DNA of 64,000 bases from Pleomorphomonas sp. T1.2MG-36 (GCF_950100655.1 NZ_CATNLY010000012.1:248001-312000), one strand, 5' to 3'; shown: positions 39,401 through 49,902, numbered from the stretch's first letter. The notes: a model not told the origin generated them from the sequence alone. Numbers and translations are program-made.

Positions 39401-40491
39401 TGGGCCGGTCGCTCGCCACCTATTTCACATTGCGTTTCGCCGGTTGGATCCTGGGCGTTTTCGTCGGCATCTTCCTGCTGGTCTTCCTGATCGATTCGAT
39501 CGAGCTCCTGCGTTCCACCGGTGGCCGCAACGACATCTCGGTGCCTCTCGTCTTCGCCGCCTCGGCGTTGCGCGTGCCGGCGCTGATGGAACAGGTCCTG
39601 CCCTTCGCGGTATTGCTGGGTTCGATTGCCGCCTTCATCACGCTGTCCCGCGGCTCGGAACTGATGATCGTGCGGGCGGCGGGGCTCTCCGTCTGGCAGT
39701 TCACGCTGCCTGCCCTGGCCTTTGCCCTCGCGCTCGGCATCGCGACGTCAACGATCTATAATCCGCTCGCCACATTTGCCCGCAATCTGTCGGGCGACTT
39801 GCTGGTCGGTTCGCGCGCCAGCGTCATGACGACGCTATTTTCCGGATCGGCCACGCCAAGCTGGACGAGACAGCGCACAGGTGACGGCAATGCCGTGCTG
39901 CATACGGAAGGCATCTCGGACGGCGGCCAGACGATCCTGCAACCGATCTTCTGGGTATTCGGCGCCGACGGCATGCTCGCCGAGCGCGTCGAGGCGCGAA
40001 TCGGGCAGCTCGAACCGGGACGGTGGAATCTCTCCGAGGTGACGGTTACCCAGAGCAGCGGCGTTCCCGAGCGTCACGACAGCTACTTCCTGCCAACGGC
40101 GCTGACCGCCGAGCAGGTGGCGGGGGGCCTTGGCTCGCCGGACAGCATCTCCTTCTGGCAGCTTCCCGCAGCGATCGCCCAGGCCCGCGCCTCGTCGCTG
40201 CCGGCAAACAGATTCAGCCTTCAGTATCAATCGCTCATGGCACGGCCGCTGCTGCTGGCGTCGATGGTGCTCATCGCTGCAACAGTGTCCTTGGGATTTG
40301 CACGATATGGCGGTGGCGAGAAGATGATTCTCGGTGGCGTCGTCGCCGGCTTCGTGCTTTATGTCGTCATCGAGGTTGCCCGTTCGCTGGGCAGCGAGGG
40401 ACTGGTTTCACCGGTTCTCGCCGCGTGGGCGCCCTCTGTCGTGGCCATCCTGTTGGGGTCCACGGTTCTGTTGTTCCGCGAGGATGGGTGA
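39397..40491 (+). CDS. lptG: LPS export ABC transporter permease LptG
   Basis: This is the partner of LptF in the LptB2FG complex. It has 364 residues, an N-terminal helix LRFAGWILGVFVGIFLLVFLI at about 12-32, and the helix pair around LPFAVLLGSIAAFITLSRGSEL. A periplasmic domain lies at about 130-265, and C-terminal helices begin near 280 (LLLASMVLIAATVSLGFAR). AGGAGG (39384-39389) gives a strong start. The start codon overlaps the lptF stop, and its stop overlaps the lptD start. Confidence 0.95.
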   Translation: MMGRSLATYFTLRFAGWILGVFVGIFLLVFLIDSIELLRSTGGRNDISVPLVFAASALRVPALMEQVLPFAVLLGSIAAFITLSRGSELMIVRAAGLSVWQFTLPALAFALALGIATSTIYNPLATFARNLSGDLLVGSRASVMTTLFSGSATPSWTRQRTGDGNAVLHTEGISDGGQTILQPIFWVFGADGMLAERVEARIGQLEPGRWNLSEVTVTQSSGVPERHDSYFLPTALTAEQVAGGLGSPDSISFWQLPAAIAQARASSLPANRFSLQYQSLMARPLLLASMVLIAATVSLGFARYGGGEKMILGGVVAGFVLYVVIEVARSLGSEGLVSPVLAAWAPSVVAILLGSTVLLFREDG

Positions 40492-42872
40492 GCGTGCGTA
40501 GATCTGTCGTATCGCAGGCATCGGAACCGAGAGCCGTTGCGCGCCTTCTGTGCGGCGTGGCGGTGTCGATCCTCGTTTTCCTGCCCGTCGGCGCTTTTGC
40601 CCAGTTCGCGGTCGACAGCTCACTGACGGGCATGATCAGCTCAGCCAAGCAGCCCAGCGCCGACGAGAAGATGATGATCGAGGCCGACACGGTGGCCTAC
40701 GACATGGACGTCGATTCGGTCACGGCCACGGGGCGCGTCGTCATCTACTATCTCGATCACGTGGTTGTGGCCGACGAGGTTGTCGTCAACCGCAAGAGCA
40801 AACGCGTGACGGCAACCGGTCACGTCGAGATCACCGATCCCTCTGGCAATGTCGCCCGAGGCGACCGAATCGATCTCGACAACGACCTCGCCAACGGCAT
40901 CGTCGAGGGTATCGAACTCGTTACCTCCGAGCGTGTCGCGTTCACGGCGCGGAATGCCACGCGAAGCAATGGCGACCTGACCGTCTTCAATGAAGGCACC
41001 TATCTGCCCTGCGTCGACTGCAACGGCGTGAAGGGCAAGAAGCCAATCTGGCAGATCAAAGCGAATCGCATTCTGCACAAGCAGAAGGATCAGACGATCG
41101 TCTTCGAGAATGCCACCTTCGAGTTTTTGGGCGTGCCTCTCGCCTGGGTGCCGGTGCTGTCCCTGTCCGACCCGTCGGTGAAGCAGAAGACCGGCTTCCT
41201 GATGCCGAGCATTAAGAGCAGCAAGACGCTCGGCTACTCGGTCAAGGTTCCCTATTACGTCGCTCTCGACCCGAGCTACAGCCTGACGCTGACGCCAAGC
41301 GTCTATTCGCGCCAGGGCCTGCTGTTCTCGGCAGATTGGCGGCAGCGTCTGGAGACCGGCGAGTACTCGATTACCCTTTCGGGAATCCGCCAGAGTTCCC
41401 CTGAAGCCTTTGCCGGCCGGTCCGGTGATGAGCTGTGGCGCGGCTCCGTGGAGTCGCAGGGATCGTTCTCGATCAACAAGAACTGGTCGTGGGGCTGGGA
41501 AACCGCGGTGGCGAGCGACACCACCTTCATGGACGACTACGATCTCAAGTCCGGCAACTCGGACGTCGCGGTGAACAGGCTCTACTTGACCGGGGTTCGC
41601 GACCGGAACCGCTTCGACATGACGGCCTACGGCTTCTTCGTGCAGCAGGAGGATTCGCAGACCTCCAAGCTGGCGCAGGACCATGACCTTCAGGAAAAGC
41701 AGCCGTTCGTCTATCCGGTGATCGACTACAAGGTCTATGCCAAGGATCCGGTCTGGGGCGGCGAAGCGTCCCTGACGACCAACCTCACCAACATTACCCG
41801 CACCAAGGACGACATCTACGAGATCGACAGCAACGGCAATGGCGTCCTGGATCCAGGCGAGAAGACGCGCGTGCGGGCGGCAGCCGGCACATTCGATCGC
41901 CTCAGCATCGACGCCATGTGGCGCCGCCGCATGGTCGACCAGACCGGCGGCGTGACGACGCCGTTCCTCTACTTCCGTGGCGATGCCATCTTCTCAAACC
42001 CGCACAACAGCAGCGTTCTGCCGGAGACCTCCAGCGGCATGCTGGTGCGCGGAATGCCCGCGGCGGGCTTGGAGTACAGCTATCCGGTCGCGATCACGTC
42101 GCCGATCGGCAACCAGATCATCGAGCCGATCGCCCAACTGATCGTCCGTCCGAACGAGCTGGAAGCGACCTATATCCCGAACGAAGACGCCCAGAGCCTC
42201 GTCTTCGACGCCAACAACCTGTTCGACTACGACAAGTTCTCCGGTTACGACCGCGTCGAGGGTGGCACCCGCGCCAACATCGGCGTTCGCTACTCCGGCT
42301 CCTTCAGCCACGGTTTCGGCGTTAGCGGCACCTTCGGCCAGTCGTTCCAGCTCGCGGGGGTCAACTCCTTCGCCAAGGCGACCCAGTACAGCACCGGTTC
42401 GTATTCCGGCCTCGAGTCGGACGTGTCGGACTATGTCGCGGGCCTCAGCCTGAGCACCAAGACCGGCTTCCTTGCCAGCAGCGGTGTGCGCTTCGACAAC
42501 GAGAATTTCGATGTCAACCGCTTCGACGGCCAGATCCTCGGCATCGGCGGACCGCTCACCGCCGCCCTCACCTACGCCTACATCCGCTCGCAGCCCGACC
42601 TCGGCATCGACACCGATAGGTCGGAACTGCAAGCCTCCGCCAGCCTTCGGCTTTCGGAGAACTGGCGCGTGTTCGGCTCGAGCCGCTACGATCTCATCAG
42701 CGACGAGTTCGTCCGGCATGCGTTGGGCCTTGCCTACGATGCGGAAGAATTCTCGGTATCGTTCTCCTATTCGAACGACCTGACCACCACGCCGAGCGAC
42801 CAGACCTTCTATCTTCGTGCGGGCTTCCGGACGCTGGGCGAGGTCGGCTCCTCATTTGGCATCGACAAATAG
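40488..42872 (+). CDS. lptD: LPS assembly outer-membrane protein LptD
   Basis: LptD is the beta-barrel that, plugged by LptE, inserts LPS into the outer leaflet. The 794-residue product has a signal peptide (LLCGVAVSILVFLPVGAFA-Q). An OstA/LptA-like beta-jellyroll follows (about 60-170, repeats such as VTATGRVVIYYLDHVVVADE). Cysteines PCVDC near residue 178 are of the kind that form LptD disulfides. A long barrel domain extends to the C-terminus. I choose the GTG at 40488, which overlaps the lptG stop as GTGA. A GTG at 40494 (RRSVVSQ) is equally possible, since GAGG at 40480-40483 serves both. Confidence 0.93.
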   Translation: MSVRRSVVSQASEPRAVARLLCGVAVSILVFLPVGAFAQFAVDSSLTGMISSAKQPSADEKMMIEADTVAYDMDVDSVTATGRVVIYYLDHVVVADEVVVNRKSKRVTATGHVEITDPSGNVARGDRIDLDNDLANGIVEGIELVTSERVAFTARNATRSNGDLTVFNEGTYLPCVDCNGVKGKKPIWQIKANRILHKQKDQTIVFENATFEFLGVPLAWVPVLSLSDPSVKQKTGFLMPSIKSSKTLGYSVKVPYYVALDPSYSLTLTPSVYSRQGLLFSADWRQRLETGEYSITLSGIRQSSPEAFAGRSGDELWRGSVESQGSFSINKNWSWGWETAVASDTTFMDDYDLKSGNSDVAVNRLYLTGVRDRNRFDMTAYGFFVQQEDSQTSKLAQDHDLQEKQPFVYPVIDYKVYAKDPVWGGEASLTTNLTNITRTKDDIYEIDSNGNGVLDPGEKTRVRAAAGTFDRLSIDAMWRRRMVDQTGGVTTPFLYFRGDAIFSNPHNSSVLPETSSGMLVRGMPAAGLEYSYPVAITSPIGNQIIEPIAQLIVRPNELEATYIPNEDAQSLVFDANNLFDYDKFSGYDRVEGGTRANIGVRYSGSFSHGFGVSGTFGQSFQLAGVNSFAKATQYSTGSYSGLESDVSDYVAGLSLSTKTGFLASSGVRFDNENFDVNRFDGQILGIGGPLTAALTYAYIRSQPDLGIDTDRSELQASASLRLSENWRVFGSSRYDLISDEFVRHALGLAYDAEEFSVSFSYSNDLTTTPSDQTFYLRAGFRTLGEVGSSFGIDK

Positions 42873-42977
42873 TGCATCCGGTTGCCGTTCGCTTCCGATT
42901 TGACGGACCATCGACTTGACAAATTCCGTTGGTAAATGCTCCGACGGTTCGGATGGCAACGGGTGGAGAAGGTAGAC

Positions 42978-43943
42978 ATGCACATCGTGACGATCGCGAG
43001 AAACATGCGGAGCGCACTGCTTGCCGCAACCATTGCTGCGGTGGTCTCGGTATCGCCCGCCGGCTTCGCCGTGATCGCGCCCGCTCAGGCGGCAAGCACC
43101 ATCAAGGTGGTGGTCAACGATCAGGCGATCACCACGATGGACGTCCAGGCCCGTGGCCGCCTGCTCCAGCTCGCCATGCATCTTCCGGCTGGCGCGGCCG
43201 CCAAGGCAGCGCAGGATGAACTGATCGACGAGCAACTTCGCCTTCAGGAAGGGGCGCGGCGCGGCGTTGTGGTCAGCGAGGACGCGGTGGTTGCCGCCCT
43301 TACCAGCATCGCATCGCGCTCAAAGATGACCCTGCCCCAGTTCGAGCGTGCCCTCGGCTCGGGTGGCGTGCCCATCAAGACCTTCAAGGATCGCATCCGT
43401 GCGCAGATGGTGTGGGGACGCATAGTGCGCGCGAAGATCCAGCAGGACATCAAGACGGAGTCGGCCGACCTCATCCAGCAGATGAGAAACCGCGAGAAGA
43501 ATGCCGACGCGATCACTGCCAACGACTACATGCTCCAGCGCGTGGTGTTCGCCGTGCAGAGAAGCGCCTCGCCGGCCGAGGTCAACCGCCGCAAGGCCGA
43601 GGCCGAGGCGTTGCGGGGCAAATTCCGCAGTTGCTCCGAAGGACTGGCTCTTGCCAAGGGCCTCCGGGAAGTGGCCGTCGTCAACGTCGGCCGCAAGTTG
43701 GCGAGCGAAGTGCCGCCGGCTTTGAAGGACGAACTCGAGAAAACCGCCGAAGGCCGCCTGACGTCGCCGGAGCGCTCCGACCTCGGCTTCGAGATGTATG
43801 CGATCTGCAGCAAGATCGCGGTGACCGGCGAAGCCGCCGTGGCGGCAGGTCTCGATGCCGAGGCGCTCGACAAGCGCGGCGAGGAGACATCGAAGAAGCT
43901 GACCCAGGAACTGCGGCAGAAAGCCAACATCATCTATCGCTGA
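42978..43943 (+). CDS. surA: SurA N-terminal domain protein (periplasmic chaperone/peptidyl-prolyl isomerase-like)
   Basis: This 321-residue exported protein has a signal peptide (MRSALLAATIAAVVSVSPAG ... AQA-AS). The SurA-type N-terminal region follows: IKVVVNDQAITTMDVQARGRLL, then DELIDEQLRLQEGARRGVVVSEDAVVAAL. The C-terminal portion is compact and a clear catalytic parvulin signature is not obvious, so chaperone rather than isomerase activity is likelier. It helps outer-membrane protein folding, LptD being the classic client. GGAGAAGG before ATG 42978 fixes the start. It lies between lptD and pdxA. Confidence 0.88.
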   Translation: MHIVTIARNMRSALLAATIAAVVSVSPAGFAVIAPAQAASTIKVVVNDQAITTMDVQARGRLLQLAMHLPAGAAAKAAQDELIDEQLRLQEGARRGVVVSEDAVVAALTSIASRSKMTLPQFERALGSGGVPIKTFKDRIRAQMVWGRIVRAKIQQDIKTESADLIQQMRNREKNADAITANDYMLQRVVFAVQRSASPAEVNRRKAEAEALRGKFRSCSEGLALAKGLREVAVVNVGRKLASEVPPALKDELEKTAEGRLTSPERSDLGFEMYAICSKIAVTGEAAVAAGLDAEALDKRGEETSKKLTQELRQKANIIYR

Positions 43944-43945
43944 GC

Positions 43946-44983
43946 ATGGCCGATATGTCTGCGACCAAGCCGGGACTTCCCCTCGCCGTTTCGGTTGGTG
44001 AACCTGCCGGCATCGGAGCGGAAATCATTGCCAAGGCGTGGCTTCTGAGACGGGACAGGAATCTGCCGCCCTTCTATGTGGTAGGCGATCCGGTCTTCGT
44101 GCGGAGCCGCCTAGCCCGCGTAGGGCTTGCGGCTCCCCTTCAGGTGACAACCCCGGAGGCGGCGCGCGATGTCTTCGCCGACTCGCTGCCGGTGTTCGAT
44201 CTGGGGCACCCGGTCGAAGACAGGCCCGGTGAATTGTCGGGCGTGACGGCGGCAGCGACGATAGCCGCGATTGAGACGGCGGTCCGTCACGTTCGGGGCG
44301 GTCGCGCAGCGGGTATCGTCACCGCTCCGATCCAGAAATCCAACCTCTATGCCGCCGGCTTCAAGTTTCCGGGCCACACCGAGTTCCTCGGCGAGCTGTC
44401 CCAGAGGCTCTGGCCCGGCGCTCTCCATGAACCGATCATGATGCTGGCCGGCCCCGAGTTGGCCACCGTGCCGGTCACCGTCCATATCGCACTACGCGAC
44501 GTGCCGAAGTCGCTCACGGGCGAGATGATCGTCAAGGCCGGCCGCATCGTCGACCGCGAAATGAAAAGCAAGTTTGGTATCGCACGGCCGCGCCTTGCCG
44601 TCGCCGGCGTCAATCCGCATGCCGGAGAAGACGGGGCCATGGGGCGCGAGGATATGGAGATCGTCGCGCCGGCCGTCAGCCAGCTCAGAGCCGAAGGCGT
44701 GGACGCGCGCGGGCCGCTGCCGTCCGACACCCTGTTCCATGCCGCCGCGCGCAAGACCTATGACGTGGTGCTCGCCATGTACCACGATCAGGCCCTCATT
44801 CCGGTGAAGACCATCGCCTTCGACGAGACCGTCAACGTGACGCTCGGCCTGCCCTTCGTCCGCACCTCGCCCGACCACGGCACGGCGCTCGACATTGCCG
44901 GCCAGGGCGTGGCCGATCCGTCCAGCCTGATCGCCGCGCTCCGCATGGCCGGACGCATGGCGGCGATCGGAGCGACGGCATGA
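43946..44983 (+). CDS. pdxA: 4-hydroxythreonine-4-phosphate dehydrogenase
   Basis: PdxA oxidises 4-phosphohydroxy-L-threonine in the DXP-dependent synthesis of pyridoxal phosphate. The 345-residue protein has [20 protein letters not shown] at the N-terminus, [24 protein letters not shown] near residue 120, and metal and substrate residues in [17 protein letters not shown] near 215. [14 protein letters not shown] lies near 272. It begins 3 bp after surA and ends in an ATGA overlap with rsmA, the usual pdxA-ksgA coupling. Confidence 0.95.
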   Translation: MADMSATKPGLPLAVSVGEPAGIGAEIIAKAWLLRRDRNLPPFYVVGDPVFVRSRLARVGLAAPLQVTTPEAARDVFADSLPVFDLGHPVEDRPGELSGVTAAATIAAIETAVRHVRGGRAAGIVTAPIQKSNLYAAGFKFPGHTEFLGELSQRLWPGALHEPIMMLAGPELATVPVTVHIALRDVPKSLTGEMIVKAGRIVDREMKSKFGIARPRLAVAGVNPHAGEDGAMGREDMEIVAPAVSQLRAEGVDARGPLPSDTLFHAAARKTYDVVLAMYHDQALIPVKTIAFDETVNVTLGLPFVRTSPDHGTALDIAGQGVADPSSLIAALRMAGRMAAIGATA

Positions 44984-45822
44984 GCCAGATCGACGACCTG
45001 CCGCCATTGCGCGACGTCATCGAGCGGCACGGCCTATCGGCCTTGAAGAGCCTCGGGCAGAACTTCCTGCTCGACCTCAACCTGACAGCCCGCATCGCCC
45101 GCGCTGCCGGCAATCTGAACGGACGGACCGTGGTCGAGATCGGCCCCGGCCCCGGTGGCCTGACCCGAGCCATTCTGGCCGCCGGCGCGGCGCACGTCCA
45201 CGTCGTCGAACGCGACAGACGGGCGATCGCCGCCCTTGAGGAGATTGCCGCCCATTATCCCGGCCGGCTGCACATCATCGAAGGTGACGCTCTGGAGGTG
45301 GACAGCGCCGCTCTCGGCGATGAGCCGCCGGTGATCATGGCCAACCTGCCCTACAACATTGCGACGCCACTCCTTACCGGCTGGCTTTCTCCGGCGAGCT
45401 GGCCGCCGCGCTGGACGGCGATGGTGCTGATGTTCCAGAAGGAAGTCGCCGACCGCATCACGGCTCCGGCCGGAGACGATGCCTATGGTCGCCTCGGCGT
45501 GCTCTGCGGCTGGCGCAGCTACGCCACGCAGATGTTCGACATTTCGCCCAAGGCTTTCGTGCCGCCGCCGAAAGTGACGTCGACGGTGGTGCATTTCGCG
45601 CCGCGCCCCGAGCCCCTGCCCTGCGTTCAGGCCGATCTAGAAGCCGTCACCGCGGCCGCCTTCGGCCAGCGTCGCAAGATGCTGCGGCAGAGCCTCAAGA
45701 CCCTCGGTGTCGATCCTCTTGCCCTTTGCGCCGCCGCAGGCGTCGATCCGACAGCCCGTGCCGAGACGATCCCGGTCAAGGGGTTCGTCGACATTACAAA
45801 CGCCTGGCAGGCGATGCGATAG
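44980..45822 (+). CDS. rsmA: 16S rRNA (adenine1518/1519-N6)-dimethyltransferase
   Basis: RsmA/KsgA dimethylates two adenines near the 3' end of 16S rRNA as a late 30S maturation checkpoint; its loss gives kasugamycin resistance in E. coli. The 280-residue protein shows [13 protein letters not shown] near residue 24, the SAM-binding [16 protein letters not shown] near 48, and the catalytic motif [11 protein letters not shown] near 123. A C-terminal helical domain carries [13 protein letters not shown]. The ATG overlaps the pdxA stop. It converges with gmk with 3 bp between. Confidence 0.95.
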   Translation: MSQIDDLPPLRDVIERHGLSALKSLGQNFLLDLNLTARIARAAGNLNGRTVVEIGPGPGGLTRAILAAGAAHVHVVERDRRAIAALEEIAAHYPGRLHIIEGDALEVDSAALGDEPPVIMANLPYNIATPLLTGWLSPASWPPRWTAMVLMFQKEVADRITAPAGDDAYGRLGVLCGWRSYATQMFDISPKAFVPPPKVTSTVVHFAPRPEPLPCVQADLEAVTAAAFGQRRKMLRQSLKTLGVDPLALCAAAGVDPTARAETIPVKGFVDITNAWQAMR

Positions 45823-45825
45823 GAC

Positions 45826-46470
45826 TCAGGCCAGAAGCGTTCCGACGAAGCCCTCGATACCCTCGGCCGCGCGCGACCGGCGGCTGCGTTCGGCGCGCAG
45901 GATGGCGGTCAGGTCGGCAAAGGCCGCGTCGAGATCGTCGTTGACCACCACATAGTCGAAGTTCGACCACTCGGCGATCTCCCGTCTGGCGTTCACCAGC
46001 CGCTTCTCGATCACCTCGGGCGCATCCTCCGCCCGCCGCGTGAGCCGCGAGCGCAATTCGGCCATCGACGGCGGCAGAATGAACACCGAGACGACGTCGG
46101 ACGACATCTTCTCGCGCAACTGGGCGGCGCCTTGCCAATCGATATCGAACAGCACGTCGCGCCCGGACGCCAGGGCCTCCTCCACGGGCGCCTGGGGCGT
46201 GCCGTAGTAGTTGCCGTGCACCTCGGCCCACTCCAGAAGCTCGCCACCGTCGCGCATCGACAGGAAGCGCTGCTGCGAGATGAAGTGGTAATGCACGCCA
46301 TTGATCTCGCTTGGGCGGCGGTCGCGCGTCGTCACCGAAATCGACAGCGTCATGTCGCGGTCGGTATCGAGAATGTTGCGCGACAGCGTGCCCTTGCCGG
46401 CCCCGGAAGGCGACGAGATCACGAACATCAAACCGCGGCGGGGAAAGCGGACATGCCTTTGGTCGGCCAT
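45826..46470 (-). CDS. gmk: Guanylate kinase
   Basis: Gmk phosphorylates GMP to GDP. The protein (214 residues from ATG 46468-46470) has the P-loop [11 protein letters not shown] near residues 19-29, the GMP-binding [29 protein letters not shown] near 82, and the lid [17 protein letters not shown] near 145. A GTG at 46477-46479 is in frame and overlaps the yicC stop as GTGA. It would add three residues and cannot be excluded. yicC-gmk cotranscription is evident from the junction. Confidence 0.95.
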   Translation of the reverse strand: MADQRHVRFPRRGLMFVISSPSGAGKGTLSRNILDTDRDMTLSISVTTRDRRPSEINGVHYHFISQQRFLSMRDGGELLEWAEVHGNYYGTPQAPVEEALASGRDVLFDIDWQGAAQLREKMSSDVVSVFILPPSMAELRSRLTRRAEDAPEVIEKRLVNARREIAEWSNFDYVVVNDDLDAAFADLTAILRAERSRRSRAAEGIEGFVGTLLA

Positions 46471-46475
46471 GGGAC

Positions 46476-47360
46476 TCACTCGACGTTCTGGACCTGCTCC
46501 TTGAACTGATCGACGACCGCCTTGAGGGCGAGTCCGATCCGCGTCAGGGCCGTATCGTTGGATTTGGAGCAGAGGGTGTTGGATTCCCGGTTGAACTCCT
46601 GCGCCAGGAAGTCGAGCCGGCGGCCGACGGCGGCATCGCTCGCCATGAGTTCGCGGGCCTGGGAGATGTGAGCCTTGAGGCGGTCGATCTCCTCGCGCAC
46701 ATCGGCCCGGGTGGCAATGAGCGCCGCCTCGACGTGGAGGCGTTGCGGATCGATATCTTCGCGGACCAGCAACACGGCAAGTTGCTCTTCAAGGCGATCG
46801 CGGATCGCTTCCGGCGTGCGGGCCGGCAGGGCCTCCGCCTCGTCAATGAGACGGGCGACTTCGTTCACCTGGTCTCCCAGGATGCGGGCCAGGGCCACGC
46901 CCTCGGCGGCACGCGACGCCTGAAAATCGGCAAGCACCTTGCCGAACGTGGCGATGAGCTCGGCCTCGAAGGCCTTCGCGCTTTCCTCGTCCGGCGCCGC
47001 GTCGACCACCTCGACAACGCCGCGGATGGCGAGGAGGCCGTCGAGCGAAGCGTCACGAATGCCCGGCGTGCCCGAATGGCGACGCGCCACGTCGATGAGG
47101 GCGGAAAGCAGGTTCTCGTCGATACGGAAAGTCTGGATCGACGTTTCGCGCGATACCGTCAGGTTGATCGACACGTTGCCGCGCGACAGTGCCTCCGACG
47201 CCTTGCGGCGCACCGCCGCTTCCACAGCGTCGAAACCGGGCGGCAAACGCAGCCGAAGGTCGAGCCCCCGGCCATTTACCGCGCGCAATTCCCAGGCGAA
47301 ACGGTTGCCTGCCGCCGAGCCGTCGAGCCGGGCAAATCCTGTCATGCTCTTGAGGGGCAT
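46476..47360 (-). CDS. yicC: YicC/YloC family endoribonuclease
   Basis: The 294-residue protein begins [14 protein letters not shown] and ends with the family signature [21 protein letters not shown] near residues 250-270. Both are diagnostic of the YicC family, members of which are reported to be RNases acting on small RNAs. [15 protein letters not shown] near residue 30 is also conserved. It is followed by gmk with a 4-nt overlap or a 5 bp gap depending on the gmk start. It diverges from an aldo/keto reductase gene. Confidence 0.93.
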   Translation of the reverse strand: MPLKSMTGFARLDGSAAGNRFAWELRAVNGRGLDLRLRLPPGFDAVEAAVRRKASEALSRGNVSINLTVSRETSIQTFRIDENLLSALIDVARRHSGTPGIRDASLDGLLAIRGVVEVVDAAPDEESAKAFEAELIATFGKVLADFQASRAAEGVALARILGDQVNEVARLIDEAEALPARTPEAIRDRLEEQLAVLLVREDIDPQRLHVEAALIATRADVREEIDRLKAHISQARELMASDAAVGRRLDFLAQEFNRESNTLCSKSNDTALTRIGLALKAVVDQFKEQVQNVE

Positions 47361-47512
47361 GGTCTCATCTCCAGTCCTGTCCGGCTTTTACACCAGCCCG
47401 CCGAAGCGCCAAGAGAAAAATGCGGCCGGCGGCCAAGCCGCCTTGCGGCGATCGCCTTCACAGCTCCCCGCTCGTGTCATAAGTTCGGCGCCGGAACCAA
47501 GGGAGAAAGCCA

Positions 47513-48562
47513 ATGGAATACCGTCTTCTCGGACGTTCGGGCCTCAAGGTCTCGACGCTCACCATGGGGACCATGACGTTCGGAGGCCGGGGCGCATTCG
47601 CCAAGGTCGGTGCCATCGGCCTCACCGAAGCGGCACGGCTCATCGACCTTTGCATCGATGCCGGCGTCAACCTGATCGACACGGCCGATGTCTACTCGGA
47701 TGGCCTTTCCGAGGAAATCGTCGGCGATCTCATGCAGGAGCGCAAGGGCAAGGGCGTCCTGCTGGCTACCAAGGTTCGCTTTCCGATGGGCGCCGGCCCC
47801 AACGATCGGGGTCTCAGCCGCCATCACATCGTTGCCGGCTGCGAGGCCAGCCTCCGCCGCCTCAAGACCGAGACCATCGACCTCTACCAGGTTCATCAAT
47901 GGGACGGCCTGACGCCGGTCGAGGAGTTCATGGAAGCGCTCGACAGTCTGGTCCGCGCCGGCAAGGTCCGCTACGTCGGCTGTTCCAACTTTTCCGCCTG
48001 GCATGTCATGAAGGCGCTCGGCGCCGCCGCGGCCGAGCATCGCCAGCGCTTCGTATCGCAACAGATCCACTACACGCTCGAGGCCCGCGAGGCGGAATAC
48101 GAGCTGGTTCCGCTTTCGCTCGATCAGGGGCTCGGCATCCTGGTCTGGAGCCCCCTCGCCGGCGGTCTCCTGTCCGGCAAGCATCGCCGCAACGCCGCGC
48201 CGGAGGGCACGCGCCAGCTGGCTGGCTGGACGGAGCCCCCCATCCGCGACGAGAATCGACTCTGGACCATCGTCGACGCGCTGGTGGATATCGCAGACTC
48301 CCGCGGTGTCAGCGCGGCTCAGGTGGCGCTTGCCTGGCTGCTCGGTCGACCGGGCGTGACGTCGCTCGTGATCGGCGGCCGTACCGAGGCGCAATTTGCC
48401 GACAACCTGAAGGCCGCCGGCCTCCAGCTTTCCGAGGGCGAACGCAAACGGCTCGACGAGGTCAGCGCACTGCCCCTTCTCTACCCCTATTGGCACCAGC
48501 TTCAGACTGCCAGAGATCGACTGGGGCCGGCCGATCTCAGCTTGTTCGGGCTGACGCCCTGA
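47513..48562 (+). CDS. Aldo/keto reductase
   Basis: This 349-residue NADPH-dependent oxidoreductase has the AKR tetrad: Asp and Tyr in IDTADVYSDG near residues 56-65, Lys in LLATKVRFP near 86, and His in YQVHQWDG near 124. SLVIGGRTEAQFADNL provides the C-terminal NADPH site. GGGAGAAAG precedes the ATG. It is a different subgroup from the AKR at 1608-2603. It converges on a LacI-type regulator, so the regulator may control it, although the shared hairpin at 48572-48612 separates the transcripts. Confidence 0.9.
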   Translation: MEYRLLGRSGLKVSTLTMGTMTFGGRGAFAKVGAIGLTEAARLIDLCIDAGVNLIDTADVYSDGLSEEIVGDLMQERKGKGVLLATKVRFPMGAGPNDRGLSRHHIVAGCEASLRRLKTETIDLYQVHQWDGLTPVEEFMEALDSLVRAGKVRYVGCSNFSAWHVMKALGAAAAEHRQRFVSQQIHYTLEAREAEYELVPLSLDQGLGILVWSPLAGGLLSGKHRRNAAPEGTRQLAGWTEPPIRDENRLWTIVDALVDIADSRGVSAAQVALAWLLGRPGVTSLVIGGRTEAQFADNLKAAGLQLSEGERKRLDEVSALPLLYPYWHQLQTARDRLGPADLSLFGLTP

Positions 48563-48571
48563 CCAAAACGC

Positions 48572-48612
48572 CACTGCGCCGCCGACGAGACTGGCTCGTC
48601 GACGGCGCAGTG
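48572..48612. terminator. Strong hairpin between the aldo/keto reductase and lacI-type genes
   Basis: CACTGCGCCGCCGACGAG (48572-48589) pairs with CTCGTCGACGGCGCAGTG (48595-48612) with one mismatch in 18 bp and the loop ACTGG. The minus strand continues GGCGTTTTGG, a short U-tract, so it best terminates the lacI transcript. Confidence 0.72.
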
Positions 48613-48629
48613 CGGAAGCATCGGGTGAT

Positions 48630-49712
48630 CTATCCCTTGCGCGGAGGCGCCGTCGACCCGCCGCTCACCAACTCGATCGGCAGTTCGACCACGCGTCCAC
48701 CGGCATCGTCCGGCTTGTCGCCAAGGATGAGCTCCACCGCCGCCTCACCCTTGCCGATGGCCGGCTGATGAATGGTGGTGAGAGGCGGGTTGGAACTAGC
48801 AGCCTCCTCGATGCCGTCGAATCCGATCACCGAGAAGTCCTCGGGAACCCTGCGGCCCAGGGACTGAAGATAGGCTATGACCTGCAACGCCACGCGGTCG
48901 GATGCGCAGACGAAGGCGGTGGTGTCCGGATTGGCGGCAAGCACGGCATCGACGCCGGTCCGCACGCCATCGAATTCGGAACCAGTCTCGAATACCGGCT
49001 GGGGCGGCAGGCCAGCGGCCCTGAACGCATCGCGATAGCCGGTGAGCCGCCGACGCACCACCTCGAAAGAAGCCCGCTCGGCCCGGACATCGTCAACGAA
49101 GCCGACGCGCACTTCCTTCTCGGTCTCGAAGGTGAAGACGGCAAAATGCCTGTGGCCGAGATCCAGAAGGTGCTGGGCCGAGTCGCGAGCGCCGCGATAG
49201 TCGTCGATCCTGACGACATCGAAGCCGGGACCAACGGGGAAGTCCACCGCCACGAACGGCAGGCCGCGCTTCTTGGCCAGTTCGACCAGCGTGTTGCCTT
49301 CATTGAGGCAATTGAGAATGAAACCGTCGACGAGAGCCGTGCGGATGTTCCAGGCGGCGATCTCGTCGTCGATCGCCGACACCAGCGAAATGCCGGCGCC
49401 GCGCGCCTCGCAGGCCCTGGCGACGCCGGACAGGAACATTCGGGTGTATTGATCGTCGAAGAAGCAGTTGAGAGGGCCGATGGTCACCACGCCGATGGCG
49501 TTGACGCGTCCCGCCCTGAGCAGGCGCCCACGCGGATCAGGACCGCGATAGCCCAGGGATCGCGCCGCTTCCTCGACCCGTTCGCGCAACTGCTCCGAAA
49601 CCAGGCCCGGACGGTTGAAGACGTTGGAAACCGTTCCCTGGCTGACCCCGGCGGCCCGCGCCACGTCGGCCAGTTTTACGGTCTTGTTGTGCGGAGTTGA
49701 ACTTTCACCCAT
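48630..49712 (-). CDS. LacI family transcriptional regulator
   Basis: This 360-residue regulator has a LacI helix-turn-helix at about residues 12-35 (VKLADVARAAGVSQGTVSNVFNR), a hinge helix, and a periplasmic-binding-protein-like effector domain from about residue 65. It contains FVCASDRVALQVI and VIGFDGIEEAASSNPPLTTIHQP, as in sugar-responsive members. The effector is unknown. I use the ATG at 49710-49712, because the 46 residues upstream are unlike the family. A promoter with flanking inverted sites lies about 200 bp upstream (49903-49952). Confidence 0.88.
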   Translation of the reverse strand: MGESSTPHNKTVKLADVARAAGVSQGTVSNVFNRPGLVSEQLRERVEEAARSLGYRGPDPRGRLLRAGRVNAIGVVTIGPLNCFFDDQYTRMFLSGVARACEARGAGISLVSAIDDEIAAWNIRTALVDGFILNCLNEGNTLVELAKKRGLPFVAVDFPVGPGFDVVRIDDYRGARDSAQHLLDLGHRHFAVFTFETEKEVRVGFVDDVRAERASFEVVRRRLTGYRDAFRAAGLPPQPVFETGSEFDGVRTGVDAVLAANPDTTAFVCASDRVALQVIAYLQSLGRRVPEDFSVIGFDGIEEAASSNPPLTTIHQPAIGKGEAAVELILGDKPDDAGGRVVELPIELVSGGSTAPPRKG

Positions 49713-49902
49713 ATGTCCGTCCGATGCACCGGGTACCCGGCTGTACTGACGAGGGACAACGGCGTCTCTCTTCCTGAGATCGCAACCGAAATCCGCACGA
49801 CGCCTACCGGTCTGCAACCGGCAAGCGTCGCCCGGAAGTCCGCCACCCATGCCCCCCGGCGAGCGGCAGACCGATCAGTTCCATTGATGCGACCGATCTC
49901 GT

